Below, piece after piece: positions 21,121 to 33,054 of a stretch of DNA of 41,922 nt (within the stretch, counting starts at the first letter, position 1; each line of letters starts with the position of its first letter). The stretch comes from Zopfochytrium polystomum (Eukaryota; Chytridiomycota; Chytridiomycetes; Chytridiales; Chytridiaceae). Location of the stretch: positions 1 to 41,922 of the forward strand of contig JAIVFJ010000435.1 in the NCBI GenBank assembly GCA_025765615.1. The letters run 5' to 3'. The notes under the pieces are model-generated. The model saw only the letters and a program-made list of their open reading frames with translations. It ran no database searches and had not been told where the DNA came from. The translations under genes and the position numbers were made by a program.

Positions 21121-21534
21121 TCCTGAAATCGCAGGTTCATGCGCTGGGTCGTGTCGGCCATGGGTCTTTTATGTTGATCTTTTGCCTCTTAATTGTTTCG
21201 CGGTCCACTTTCGTTTGTTATCCGCGATGGCCTACTTTCTAAATCATATCGCTTTTCGTTGTTCACGATTTCCATCTCTCTTTTTGGTTTTTATCCTGCC
21301 ATTCTTCTTCCTGCTTTTTGCTTCACACTTGTAGTTTTGAGATTGCCGTGGATCAGTGCCGCACCCATCGTGTTTAGCAATTCCCAACGCGAATACAGGT
21401 CTCGCCTTCCATTCTTGGCGGCCTCATTGCCTTGTCAGAAATTGGTTTCGCATCGTTCAGACGACTTCTGCAGAACAGCGCCATCATTGGCACAATAGCC
21501 TGTTTGGCGGGACAGCCTGCAACGACAGGCCCGT
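21121..21534. other. intergenic between bZIP and SET genes
   Basis: T/C-rich DNA, presumably the bZIP 3' UTR and the promoter of the methyltransferase gene. No further feature seen. Confidence 0.5.
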
Positions 21535-24500
21535 ATGGCAGCAAACGCTACGTCCGACGTTCGCGACGCCGCCGCCGCCGCCACCGCTGCGGAACAGCTG
21601 CTCCCTGTTGAAGCCTTGTTCGATACGGGTGCAGCTGCAGATCTGGTCGCCGAGGTCCCGGTGGCGGCGCCAACGGTGACGACGGAGAACGACACAACTC
21701 AGCTCACCGCAGCCATCGCCGACCTTGCCATCGACCATGCCATCGCTACACCCGCAACCCATACAGCACAACCGACTGAGATGGCGGCCGCGCCGCCGCC
21801 CCCGCTCCCGCCACCGCCTGTACCGCCACCTCCGGTAACGCCTGTAATTCTTCCAACTGACCCGTCGCCGTCGCCCAACGACGCTCCTCCGCCTCTTGAA
21901 CAGCCGCGCCCGGCGCGTGGATCGTCGGGAATAAAACGTGGGCCCGGCCGCCTTCCTTCGAAAAACCGGAAGGCGGCCGGCGCGGCGGCCGCCGGCGGAG
22001 CGGCAAACGGGGGCACCGCGTCGACGAACGGGAACGACAGCGGAGGCGGCGAGTTTGTGGATCTCTCGGATTACGACGATATCCTGTCCGATGCGCTGCT
22101 GGACCTGCTATATCTCGGCTTTCAGACACACAAGATGAATCCAGAGTATGAGGCGCTGAAAGAGAAGGGGGCGGCGGCGAGTCGGCGGCTGCGCGCAGAA
22201 TCCTACGGGCCTACTGTCCCGCTGTCCGGATCTTCTGGCTCGGTGGATCCTGCCGCTGGTACCCCGGGCACCCCGGGTGCTGCGGACAATGCCCCTGCAA
22301 CCAAGAGCGGAGTTGAACGACAACTCGATCCCTCCAATCCGAAAACGACTTATGGTCAGCAGCTTCATGTTATCCGCTGGGACAAGATCAGCAGGGAGAA
22401 CCTCAGGGGCATGGTTCTGAAGCTCACGAGGAAGTGGGTCATCAAAAAGAAGAGCCCGGACTCGGCAGCGGAAGAGTTCGTAAAGCTTCTTGTAGGGGAG
22501 GAAACATGCGACAGAAGGTCAGTGCGATTGTCTCCTTGCCGTCGGACTTCTGAATTTGCAATTCATAAAGCTACAAGGAAGCTGATGCGGTCAACGCGAC
22601 GATGGAGGCTTTCAAACCGTTTTTTGCCTCGAGGAATCTGGAGCAAATTATGGCGTTCAAATAGTACGTCCTTTCTTTGCTTCCAGTTAATCATTCTCCC
22701 GAAAAGCGCAACCTCACAATTTTCTCTGGAAAAGCCACGCGAAACGCTACTTTGCCATGTACCACCCATCAGCGGGCTATGAAGTCGCTCGGACGACGCG
22801 GTATGAATGTACAGGAAAAGTCGAAGCTTGTCTGCTTTCCACACGCAAGTGGCGTCCAGGCGACGAGATACGGTGGTGCTCAGGCGTCATAGCTGAGTTG
22901 ACCGAGCAAGACGAGGAAAGGCTGGACAATAGAGACTTCAGTGTTGTTTTTTTCGTCCAGAAAGAACTGCAACTGTTTGTTCTTGGGGCCGGCGCGTTTC
23001 GTGAACCATGACTGCAATCCGAACTGCAATGTGAGAGCAGGCCCCTCTTCGCCGTCGTAAATTCTTGGGCGGCTGCTAATTTCGCTTGGTCGCGTCTTCG
23101 TGTAGTTCATCGCACAAGGAGCGAACGGAATTTGCTTTAAAGTAGTCAGACCAATAGAAGTCGGCGACGAGATTACAACATTTTACGGCGAGGACTATTT
23201 TGGAGAGGGTAATTGTGAATGCCTTTGTGAAACTTGCGAACGGTAAGGCAAGAAATTATACTTTCAAGCATTTTTGATGAGGATTTAATGTGAAGCAAAC
23301 CAAACGCACGTTCTTCTCAGGCGGGGCGTTGGCGGATTCAGCCAGAAAGCCCCCGCCCCCACAACAATCACACTGTCCGACTATCTTGACTTTATGACAA
23401 CGAAGCCGAAGCGGGCACTTTCACGAGTCAACAATTACTATGGCGACCATTATTCTGGGTACAAAGGCTGGAACAAGCCGAAAAGATCAACTGCGGCGGA
23501 CGAGGAGGAAACTCCGCCTCCCAAACCCACCGAAGGTTTGAACTGCGGGAATTGTGGAAAGAAGCTTGATGGGCATAGTCCTGAATCGGGATACACGTCT
23601 CTGGGACAGGTCAGTCGAAATTGCAAGCGCTTTATCGTTATGCCAGCTGAAAGAGCTTGTTTGTGCCTCATTTAGAGATGCCAGCGGTGCAAGCGGAACC
23701 TTCTCATATACGAGTCAGAATGGCCAAACCGAAAAGCTGATCCGCGCCTGGAAAACAGCCTATTCTCAGGCCTTTTCTCAGGCTCCGAGTTATCTGATTG
23801 CGCAGCAGACGACTCTGACGCATCGAGTGACGACGAATCGTTCTACCTAAAGGAAGACGAAGGAGTCGAGGATTTGCCTGACCCATTGACTCCAATGGAT
23901 CTCTACAACTTGGCAACAAAAGAGGGACCACTGCATCCGGACAAGGAAGCTTGGTGGAGAGAAAATCTAAAAATACTGGGTGAATGCCCCAGATACTGTA
24001 TGTTGCTATTTTTCTTTTGCGATCAGCCTTCTCATTTCTCACACTAATCCTTCCACATAAAGTTAACAGCCAAGTTGTTATCATAAATCCCGCCGACCGC
24101 GACAAAGACAAGCAGTTCGAGGGTACTTTGGTGGCTTGGGGTGGTACAGTATTTGCGCGGTTGCGACCGTTCAAAATCGTAAAATTTTGTTTACATGACC
24201 AGATTATTCCTGCGATCGAGACGGACAGGCATATGTGGAAAGCGAGTGGAAAATTTGATTGCAAACAGTACTGTACGGTTGTATACTTGGACGATCCGGG
24301 TGCTCCTTGCTAGTAAGCTGGCGAATTACGTTTTAACTTGATTCTCACAACAAGGTTGCCCTTTGTATGTCCTCTTCGTCCTCTAGTAGCCTCGTCGCTC
24401 GTGAAGAGATGCGGGTGTTCGATCCCACGAAAGAGCCTTTGTTGAGCATGGGCTCGCAGATTCACTTCAAGCCGTCAGCATTGGAAAATGCGGAGAGAGT

Positions 24501-25647
24501 CTTCGCTACTGGGCGGATTCCAGAGGGCTTGCGGTGGCCGAAGATGGGCAAGAAGAGCAGATTGCTTGGAAGAAACCTTTCTTTCAAGAAAGATGTGAGT
24601 GTTTGCATACCGATGCCCTTCATATCCTGGACTACTTTCGTTTTTGACAACTGTTAGTCCCCCTTTATCCCGTCGATTCCGCAGTTCCGCGTAATCTTAA
24701 ACGTGAATCGTGGAGGTCAGGTCACCAGCAAGGAACTCACATTTGGATCGCACCAAGAATTCAAATTCGTCCACCGCAAGAAGAAACTGTCAGGCAGCGG
24801 CGCTGACCCGACCGCCCTTTCTGCCGAAAACCAGCTGGTCCCGTTGGCATATGACGACGCCTCTGGGAAGGCAGGCGCTGCTTCTGGACTGGTTGATTCA
24901 CCGGTTGTCCCGGGCCAGCCCGAGAGACTCTTCGAACGTCCTTCCTCTAGCGCTCCTCATGCTGGCGTGGCTGAGGGTAGGGCTATCGAACGCGGCACTT
25001 CTGACCAATTGGAGGACGCCGTTGTGCCGATGTTAAAGAACAAGAGAGGTAGAGGTCGGCCCCGTAAAGTGGATAGCTCAAAGCAATCTTTGGACGCGTC
25101 AGAGACCTTCCAGACTGCTCGGCATGATGATGCAGAAGTGCCGTCCGGTAAGTGATTGAAGACAATGCAGGAGAAATAATTAGTCCCGCACCTCGGACTT
25201 CAAAATCACGTTCAGACTTGCTTCCAGAAGAAGATTTGACCAGTGTGTTCGAGTCAGGTGTGACAGTGTTCAAGTATAGCCTGTTTAGCTGACCGCATCA
25301 TAAATGTAGCCTTCAAAGCCTTTGGGCTGGATTGGATTGAACCCAGTAGAGAAGATCTTGGTGAGTCTCTGTCAGTTGTAGGGAAACGTGCTGACTTTCA
25401 AGCAGTTGCCAAAGACGTGGAGGAAATTCCTGTGCTCGTCAGCAATCTCTTCAACTTGGTCGGGCCTGACAGGCTGGAAACGAATAAAATTTCGTCAAAG
25501 AAGATCTCAGACTCTTCGGCAGGAACGCAAGCTCCTGGCGAATCCGCCGCTGCGCAAGATGCACTTGCAAAGACGGCACGGAAACGAACGCGCAGCTCGA
25601 GTCCTGTCAAAGGATTCGGCCAACGGAAGCGCTCCACAAAGAGGTAG
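21535..25647 (+). CDS. histone H4-K20 methyltransferase, SUV4-20/Set9 type
   Basis: Twelve exons: 21535-22517, 22571-22663, 22735-23030, 23106-23242, 23321-23609, 23676-23997, 24063-24312, 24387-24594, 24685-25147, 25228-25257, 25310-25360 and 25403-25647. Every phase closes if one base is removed from the T7 run at 22947-22953, giving about 1121 residues. After a Pro/Ala-rich N-terminus comes the family's entry motif [21 protein letters not shown] (~residues 180-200). The SET domain follows, with [42 protein letters not shown] (cofactor-binding NHDCNPN) and [15 protein letters not shown] zinc-binding post-[13 protein letters not shown] comes next. It methylates Lys20 of histone H4 with S-adenosylmethionine. 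A later [14 protein letters not shown] zinc-ribbon-like pair, a region like a chromatin-reader fold (FEGTLVAW..) and an AT-hook (RGRGRPRK, ~25045) suggest DNA/chromatin contacts. The zinc-finger gene starts 92 bp downstream. Confidence 0.9.
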
Positions 25648-25739
25648 TTAATTGAAGAATGTCTGATCCAGCCTCTGATCAAAGTTTTGACTAGCGGGAC
25701 TCAGCGCCGCGGCATCCAACGAGTCGGTTCGTTGTGACT

Positions 25740-27547
25740 ATGGGCAAGAAACACCGGGAGTCATTCTTCCAGAAGCTGCAAAGACGAAATCAAAGAAAGC
25801 GCTTGACGGACAAAGCAGCGTCGAGGCGGCCAAAGGGGTCCAAGAAATCGAACACCGAAGCATCTTCAGTCCTTCAGCCATCTCTCCGTATCGTATGCGG
25901 TTCCTGCGACAAACAGTACTCGACCGAAGAGGACCTACGACTGCACATCGGAAGATTCAGAGAGCGACACGCCCCTACCTGCGACGTTTGCGAGAAAATA
26001 TTCCAAGACGCAGTACAGCTGAGAAACCATTATCGTTATCACAAGAAGACTGGACAAGTGGCGAAGACCTCACGTGCAGATTTGACAAAGACCAGTGCAG
26101 CAGGCAATGTACAAGTGGGGTATCATTCAGAGTATCCCAATTTGAAGCAGACGATACCAGGCCAACCGGCCGTGCCCCTCGTGTCCGTGGCGAGTACAGG
26201 AAAGCCTGCTTCCTCCATCAGAGAAAAACCGCGAAAAATTCTAGTCGTGAAGCCCGCAAAGCCAGTTGAGCCGACCACGGCCACTTCTACCGTGATATCT
26301 ATCGATGCTCCTACTGCTGTGAAAGGTTTACAAACCGTCGCTGAACGGCCCAACAAAGCAAAATGGAATCTGAGTAAAAAAAAAACCTCGGGTACTGGCC
26401 CCACAACCACCACAGACCGAAGCCACGCCCCGAACAGATCCCAGTACCCCTGCAAGACTCGGCGAAAACTTCAGAATCGGCATCAAACAGCGCACCGCGC
26501 GGAGCTGAGCGCGATGATGCAGACTCCCCTTTGCTTGCGAAGAAAAAGCGAAAACGGGACTCGTCTGATAAGGAAGGCACCCAAGCGGCCGACAAAATCC
26601 GACCTGAGGATTCGAAACAGAGTACAGTTCAAGACAATGCAAGAAAGGCTCACAACATATCGACGATCGTACCTTCCGGAAGCGCTGAATATGGGCTGCA
26701 TCCAGTTGTGCAGACCTATGCACTCATTCCGACTTCTCAGCTTAAGGACCCACAGCCCTCCCAAGAGAAGAGCGGCTCCGTCGTACGTCAATCAACCCGC
26801 AGGGCGTGGCCGAAAGCGCAATTCCTCCATCGCCGACATCTCAACAGACTCCGCCGCCGGAAACGCCACAAACAACTCTCCTTCGAGTGCGACTGCACCG
26901 ACTGCACCATCATTCCCGCATGCTCCTCCTGTAACGCACAGACCGAAACGAACCAAAACGACGACGAAGGAAGCAGAAAGCCGTGTCGTCCAGCTCGAGA
27001 TTGCGCAATCATACACTGACCTCCCCAAAGAGATCAGGAGAGTCCCGCTGAGCGCTTTAAAAGAAAGGAGCAAGGTGCTTGTTGCGTGGGAACAGCTGTG
27101 GTTCGTGGCCAGCGTGAAAAAGGTGAAAAAAAATGGCCAGTTTGTGGTTCTTTACGAAGGATGGATCGGGAGGTGAGTTGTTTACCGTTTTTTTTTCCTT
27201 TGTTTTTTCCTCCACACCTTCGTCTACTCTTTACGACTTTGTCGCCCTGGCCACTTTCTCTCTTTCGGGTTTCGTTACTCGCTTCGGCACCTAACGCCGA
27301 AATTGTGCCTTTGGATTGTCAGGGGGTATTCTTCCACTGAAACAGCCGAACCTGACATCGTTGGTATCGACGACGAGGTGTTGAGCATTGTCAAAGCAAG
27401 AAAAGGTTGGAAGCAGGGTGAGTTGCCGAGTCCGAGGATCGCCCCCGTTTGTTTTGCCGTAACGGTCGATTAACATTCTTTGGCTGTGCAGGATTCACGG
27501 CTGACGAGCTCTGGCTTCTTTTTTATCCCGACAAGGATACTCAGTGA
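25740..27547 (+). CDS. C2H2 zinc-finger protein, two compensating frame breaks
   Basis: Exons 25740-27172, 27323-27417 and 27492-27547 (TGA) join in phase. Two C2H2-like fingers follow a basic N-terminus: CGSCDKQYSTEEDLRLHIG..H and CDVCEKIFQDAVQLRNHYRYH (printed spacing, residues about 55-105). Between about 26385 and 26800 the natural-looking reading (Pro/Ser-rich, LLAKKKRKRDSS nuclear-localisation-like) lies in another frame. The entry is the A10 run at 26376-26385 and the exit is near AGGGCGTGG (~26796). Both printed frames stay open, so the main frame is not interrupted by a stop. The C-terminus (VPLSALKERSKVLVAWEQLW, GQFVVLYEGW, GFTADELWLLFY) may be a small reader-like domain. A decayed copy of this end lies at 36240-36770. 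The gene could have been fused to the SET gene (TAG 25645-25647 sits 92 bp upstream), but phases do not support splicing across. Confidence 0.75.
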
Positions 27548-28409
27548 TGGTGGCGGGAGAGGTGGTGCGCCCGGGAGGGCGATGTAGGTATGAGGAGAGG
27601 AGGAATTATACCGGTATTTATAAATGGGATGCGGTTGTGCCAAAAGAAAATATTACTCTGCGTATTAAAAAACCACTTTCCGTTGCACATCGCTTTACTG
27701 TCCCCTTGTTTTCTTTGCCTGTGGCTCCTTTCTTGTGTTTTTTAGATAGCGTGACGACCGGCTGGCTCTACTAGTCCTGGCACTCGCGAGTAAGCACTCG
27801 ATGGAGGAAGGGGGGTGAGCAAATTAATATAGCCAGCGGTGCAGGCAGAGCATGAGTGCGGCGCGACTGTGAGAACACTAGAGGGTACAAAAGATACAGG
27901 GAACTGCACTGAAAGCCTTCTCCCCGGCCCCGCCTTGGAAGTATTGCTGCGGCCATGAACATGGTACTTTCCAATACAAACAAAATGGTCGAGGCAATAC
28001 CCCTTCGCTTAATCCCCGGCCAACATCGTCATTTCGCCCGGCCGAGTCCATTCGACCACGCCCCGTCCCGCTTTCTCACAACCAACCCCGACCCCGCCGA
28101 CGGCAGCGACGGTGGGGCGGCTCTACTACTCGCCACCGGCGGCGGCGGCGGCGGTGGCGGGCGGGAGGCGGGCGGGAGCGGCCCGGTGGGAAGTCGTGGG
28201 GGTACGGGGGGAGTTCGTGCGGCGTCGCCGGGGGCGGATTGGGGTGGTGGTGGTGGTGATTTTGGTTGTGCGGGAGAGGAGGGAGCCGCTCAGGGGCGGA
28301 CGGGTGATTAGCAGCGAGTCGTCGAAGGGTCTTTGTATGTTTGTTTGTTGGGGGTGGTGCAGCCCGGTGTTCAGGAAAGGGAAATAACAAAAAGAAGCAA
28401 AGAAAAACC
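27548..28409. other. intergenic / possible 3' part of Elongin A
   Basis: Contains no plus-strand gene that I can support. A Gly-codon-rich open stretch at 28080-28311 mirrors a Pro/Arg/His-rich minus-strand reading, which could be the C-terminus of Elongin A. GGC/GGT simple repeats lie at 28137-28255. Confidence 0.4.
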
Positions 28410-28711
28410 ACACGCGAACCGAACCTCTTTTTGGCCAGTTCCTTTCTTGCCGCCTTGAAGAACTTGTTTTCCTTTTTGGCGGCTGGCGACGCGCGCGACG
28501 AGACAACGTACGAACGTCAGTGGTGATATTAAAAGGGAGACCTCTTTACCGTACGTATCCCCGCCACCCCACGACGACGACGACTTGCGAAGGTTCAGCG
28601 GCTTATCGAGCACGACGACCTGCTTCCGCGCCTTTCTCTCCATCTCCTCCTTTTGCGCTGTCAAACGCCTCTTCATGGCCTCCATGCGGTCTTCCTGCTG
28701 CTTTTTCAGGT

Positions 28712-28747
<36 letters not shown>

Positions 28748-29348
28748 AAAAACGAAGCAGGCAGGTCCAAGTTTGCGGGGGTGAGGGGGGGCAGCGTACG
28801 TCGTTGTGATTTCTGAATGCATGAAGCTTACAATGTAAAACTGGCGCCAGCAGGGCGGCGGGGAAAAGTCGGGCTGGGAGACCATGTCACGCACCGATCC
28901 AAACTCTCTCAGAGCAAACGACTTCCACAAGTCTGCTGGGAGGAAGGGACGGTTAGCAGGGGCTGTCATAAGTGAAAGTAGGCCCAAGAACCGCCCTATC
29001 TACCATCCCAAACGCGGCTATGTCCCTCTCTCCCCTCCCCGTTTTTATAAATAAGAAAGAACCGCCCTATCTACCATCCCAAACGCGGCTATGTCCCTCT
29101 CTCCTCTCCCCGTTTTATAAATAAGAAAGAAAGCGCTGCGCACCATTGCCCTCCTCGACGATATCCGTGCGGTCGGGGTTCCACTCGACGATCGATTCGA
29201 GCTGGTGGAAGCTCGCGCGGGCCACGATCGGCCTCAGGAGGTGGAAGGGCACCGGGCCGAACTGCGTGTCGAGCGAGCCGATGCGGTCGACGTTGCGCTC
29301 GAGCTTGCGGGTGCAGAGCTCGCGGAGGGAGGGGGGCTGTTGTGGCAT
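28410..29348 (-). CDS. Elongin A (RNA polymerase II elongation factor SIII subunit A)
   Basis: Exons in transcript order: 29348-29144, 28935-28832, 28712-28550 and 28482 to about 28410, all in phase. The Elongin-A domain opens almost at the start: SLRELCTRKLERNVDRIGSL, then HLLRPIVARASFHQLESIVE, IVEEG, and in exon 2 DLWKSFALREFGSVRDM and CWRQFY. The first helices form the BC-box region that binds Elongin B/C, the partner in transcription elongation and in a ubiquitin ligase for stalled Pol II. Exon 3 is a basic coiled coil (EAMKRRLTAQKEEMERKARK) and exon 4 continues Lys-rich (KKENKFFKAARKELAKKR). The 3' end is open: the frame runs on into Pro/His/Arg-rich sequence, so the stop is not fixed. 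The acceptor of exon 3 is preceded on the coding strand by A33. Confidence 0.82.
28714..28746. repeat. T33 homopolymer (A33 on the Elongin A strand)
   Basis: 33 consecutive T on the plus strand, immediately upstream of the exon-3 acceptor on the coding (minus) strand, where a polypyrimidine tract would be expected. Confidence 0.95.
28987..29127. repeat. 71-bp tandem duplication inside Elongin A intron 1
   Basis: Two near-identical copies with period about 71 bp (AACCGCCCTATCTACCATCC at 28990 and 29061). They differ by a C/T in the pyrimidine part and by one T in the GTTTTTATAA tract. A recent slippage or unequal-exchange event. Confidence 0.9.
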
Positions 29349-30410
29349 TCCTTGACGTGCCTTTCCCCGGTTTGTGTGATTTGACAGATCGCGACGGAGG
29401 AGGGGGGTTTGTCTGGGGCGGCGTGGCAGTGTCTCCCGTCCACCCAACCACTCACCCGGGCCTCCCATTCGTGAGACGTGCCCGGCAGGCGTGTGAAGCC
29501 GCAGGTTGAGAGGGCAGTGCGTGTTGTGAGTCGTAAAGTGCGATCATGTATTGTAATAAGCGAAACATTGCGACCCCATCAACCTCTCAAAACTACTACG
29601 AATGATTTCAAGGCTTTGCTGTGTACAAGAAGGATTGCGTGTATGAGGAATGTTTGCGGCGCACGGCTGGCTGGCTGCTTCGCTCTTTGCGCAAAGGGCG
29701 GAAAAACGCGCGGATCCGCCTGGCATATCGCAAACCTCGGCCCTTCTGTGAGGGACTCGGTCGGCCTTTGCTGTATGAAGGATAGAGACAGAGTGAGTGA
29801 GTGAGTGAGTGAGTGAGCGAGTGAGTGAGTGAGTGAGCGAGTGAGTGAGTGAGTGAGTGAGTGAGTGAGTGAGTGAGTGTGTGTGTGTATGTGTGTGTGT
29901 GTGTTTGGCAAGAGGGGGAAAAAGTTTGCACGAGAAAGCAGGAAAGGAAAGCACGCCCTCGATCGCGTAGGTGTTGTTGTCTCTGTCTCTGCCTCCGCCT
30001 CTCTCTCTCGCTCTCAAGTCTCTCTGGCTGGAGCAGGGCACACGTCACACCCGGCGCCGCGTGACAGCTGCCTGACTGCTAATTGAATTGCACATACTCT
30101 ACATACCCCTACATATTATAATTTTGATTGACTTCGACGCGGGCTTTGACTCTGCCGCCCCCACTATGGGGGGTATGGAGGGTATGGGGGGTATGGGTAG
30201 CAGATGGGGTTGGGCCAGTGGGCAAAGAAAGAAAGAAGAAGAGAACGGGGGCTTCCAGGTTGTCTCTCCTTCGAATATTGAATACACTACATTGCGTGGT
30301 GAATTACGTGTAAACCCAAGAGGATAACACTCTCAAGGCGCCATCGCTGCCATCAGCACCGGCTGCAAGCATCACTAGAAGCAAGAGCATTCACTTCAGT
30401 GAGACAAATG
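29349..30410. other. intergenic with large microsatellites
   Basis: Upstream flank of both Elongin A (minus) and the sugar transporter (plus). It holds the GAGT/GT microsatellite listed separately and GGGGGTATGG-type repeats near 30165-30200. No protein-coding gene is supported. Confidence 0.5.
29791..29905. repeat. (GAGT)n/(GTGT)n compound microsatellite
   Basis: About 85 bp of GAGT units with occasional GAGC, passing into GTGTGTAT/GTGTGT. The reverse strand reads as a long Ser-Leu-Thr-His repeat, which is a by-product of the repeat and not a gene. Confidence 0.95.
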
Positions 30411-30553
30411 TCTCACACAAGAACGCTCGATCGTTCCGCCCGTCTCCCTTATTTGTTGCTGTTACCAAAGCCCCGCTGCTCGCTGCTGCTGTCTCTCGGC
30501 GCTATTGCTGCCGGCTGGGACGGTGTGGCTCTCGTGACATCGTCAACAATAAC

Positions 30554-30634
<81 letters not shown>

Positions 30635-32314
30635 TTTCTTTCCTCTCTCTCTGTCTCTCTCTCTCGATCAAGATGCGGTGGGTCCCCATGAGCATTTGTT
30701 GTTGCAAAACGAGATTTCTGAAATCGTTTAGCACGCGCTCAGGCCGCACACACTCCCGTCTCCCCCGCGGATGCTGACCATTCGATGCGGAGTCCGGATT
30801 GCGGCTTTCAACCTCTACTTTGGCTTGACTCGGCCTGAACTGGAGGCCGACGGCACAATCAAGTACTTCGACACGGGCAAGACGGACGATTACAACTCCC
30901 TCGTCACCGGTCTTTTCCTTATCGGCTGTGTCGTCTGTGCCGGCACTTTCATGTTCATTGTCGACCCGCCCGGCCGCAAGTACTCCATAATCATCGACGG
31001 GCTCCTGTTTGCTGTTGGTGGCGTTCTCCAGGCTGCCGCAAACGGTTTGGCCCTCCTTCTCATTGGCCGTCTGTTCTCCGGTCTTGCCATTGGCACTGTT
31101 AGCATGGTCGTTCCAATCTACCTTGCAGGTACAATAGAGCGTGTAGAATTTCATGTCAACGTACGATAAACACTAATTAAATATCTTCGTAGAAACCGCC
31201 CCCACGAACATCCGTGGGTCAGTGACCACCGTTTACCAACTAATGATCACACTCGGCATTTTCATCGCCACCTGCGTCAACTCCATCATCATCAAGACCG
31301 TCAACGACCTAAGCGACACCACCTGGCGCGTGGCCCTCGCTGTCACAAATTATCCCCGCCGCTCTGCTCGTTCTAGTGGTATTCCTCATTCTTTTCTCTC
31401 CTCGTTGGCTGGCCGAAAAGAACCGCGACACGGAGGGCCTTGCGGCTCTGGCCAAGCTCCGCGAGTCCACCACCACCGACCCCCGCCGTCGTCGCCGAGT
31501 TCGCCGCCATCAAGGATCATATCGAGTTTGAGCGCCGCGCGGCGAAGCAACTTGGTCCGAATTCTTGCAGCCCGGTCTTCGCCGCCGCTTGATTATCGGC
31601 TTTGTCAACCAATTCTTCCAGCAGTTTACCGGCATCGTCCTTTGCAGTGTTCATCCTCTTTTAAAAGGAGGTCTCACCCACAGCTTTTTAACCCCCCGCT
31701 GACCCCAGGTACTACGATCCCACGCTGTTCAAGAACATGGGCTTCGCCAGCGCCGACACTGTCATCGCCTTCCCCTTGGCCAACTCATTCATCAACTTCG
31801 TCTTCACCTTCCCGGGCATGATCTTCGTCGACAAATTCGGCCGGCGCCCGCCGCCCCTGTGGGGCGCCATCGCCCAGTCCGTCGCCCACGCCGGCATCTT
31901 TGTGTTCCTGACCATCGCCAACAACTCGGCGCCCTCCGCCGCCTGGGGCGCCATCATCTGCGAATACCTCTTCACCGTCGGCTTCGCGTCCACCGGGGCC
32001 CAGTAATGTGGTTGTACCAGGCCGAAATCTTCGCGCTCTGCGTCCGCGCAAAGGGCGCAGGCATCTCCACCATGTCCAACTGGTCTTGGAACGCCGTCAT
32101 CGCGTTCGCTTGGCCAAAGGTCTTTGCGAAAATGGACCACGCCGCTTCCGCTTACTGGATCTTTTCGGCGTTTTTCGCCGCCGCCGCTGTGTGGACCTAC
32201 TTTGCCGTGCCGGAGACAAAGGGCAAGTCGCTCGAGGAGATTGATGAGGTGTTTGGCGACAACGCCAGAGCCGCATCCGGCGGCGTCGAACTCGGTGGAA
32301 CTGACAAGAAGTGA
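30411..32314 (+). pseudogene. MFS sugar transporter, several frame breaks
   Basis: Major facilitator, hexose-transporter type, normally 12 membrane spans at the plasma membrane. A first span is near 30490-30540 (LLLSLGAIAAGWDGVALVTS). Exon 30771-31128 gives GGVLQAAANGLALLLIGRLF and SGLAIGTVSMVVPIYLAE; an intron 31129-31192 follows, then TAPTNIRGSVTTVYQLMITL. Later blocks are SPRWLAEK, FVNQFFQQFTGI, MIFVDKFGRR, PVMWLYQAEIF and the C-terminal signature PETKGKSLEEID before TGA at 32312-32314. These blocks lie in different frames. Breaks are near 31345, 31483, 31557 and 32000 (GGGGCCCAGTAATG), and the 31645-31709 junction is also unresolved. All major motifs survive, so the gene is either very recently disabled or affected by assembly indels. 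Confidence 0.75.
30555..30666. repeat. (CT)n microsatellite between transporter span 1 and exon 30771
   Basis: About 110 bp of CT repeats interrupted twice. Most likely intronic; if translated it would add a long Leu-Ser tract straight after the first membrane span. Confidence 0.9.
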
Positions 32315-32895
32315 AAAAAATGGTTGGGAACCCTCGGGGGGACCGATTCGCGCTGTCCCGGGAGGCTCGGGGCCGCACTGGGGTGCCCGTATGCCTCCCT
32401 CGTGTATATTTTTAAGTCTCATGTGTTCGTGTGCGTGTGTGGAAACATTCTCTGTCCTTTGCTTTGCTTTGTGTTTCCTGACCACTTACTCTCGCGTAAG
32501 GTTGCTTCCCCTTTCAACCCGTTCTTCAACGAAGGGCGGGGGGAGCGTTTACCTTCGATACTGTCTATAAGCGCCATCTACTGAAGCCTCTTACATGTTT
32601 CTGAAACTCTTTTGGACCGACTCTTGTGAATGCAATTGGTGTTTGCATCAACCTTTTTTTTCTCGGATTAGGCACCTCAATAGCGTCTTTTCACAAAGCA
32701 AAAGTTACTTGTGGAAGGCGTGGGGTGACTCATTGGGAATGCTGCGATAATGTGGAGGAGAGAATCACAGAAGATCGAAACCCGGAGCGAGGAAGAATCT
32801 CATCAGCTAGGTGATGGACTGGCTGCAAAGTGGATTCCCAAAGTCTTGGATGCGGTGAGGGGTTCAAATTCGTGTATTCAATTAGTGTCCGCCTG

Positions 32896-32941
<46 letters not shown>

Positions 32942-33054
32942 ACTGGGGCAGTGCTGACGTGGCACATTTCCAATGTTATCTTTTGCCGCAAGCGGAGCCG
33001 ATTCGCGGGTCTTGCCGCAGCTTTGGGAACGCTTTGTGAATGGTGCCGGTCAGG
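32315..33054. other. intergenic with possible tRNA-derived piece and (GT)n
   Basis: Downstream flank of the transporter. Around 32785-32875 a box-B-like GGGTTCAAATTC and a preceding GCTAGGTGATGGACTGGC hint at a decayed tRNA-derived element, but stems are poor. A (GT)n tract occupies about 32896-32940. No gene supported. Confidence 0.4.

Noticed and set aside
27955..28311. Gly-rich plus-strand protein
   Set aside because: Poly-Gly from GGC/GGT repeats; no conserved part, and the opposite strand may carry the end of Elongin A.
29544..30048. Long minus-strand frames of 110-165 codons with Ser-Leu-Thr-His repeats
   Set aside because: They are the translation of the (GAGT)n/(GT)n microsatellite in open frames; no domain and no splice context.
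30399..30731. Leu-Ser repeat protein
   Set aside because: The Leu-Ser part is the (CT)n microsatellite. Only the stretch before it fits a transporter span, so the repeat is taken as intronic.
32785..32875. Intact tRNA gene
   Set aside because: Only a box-B-like GGTTCAAATTC is convincing; acceptor and T stems do not pair.
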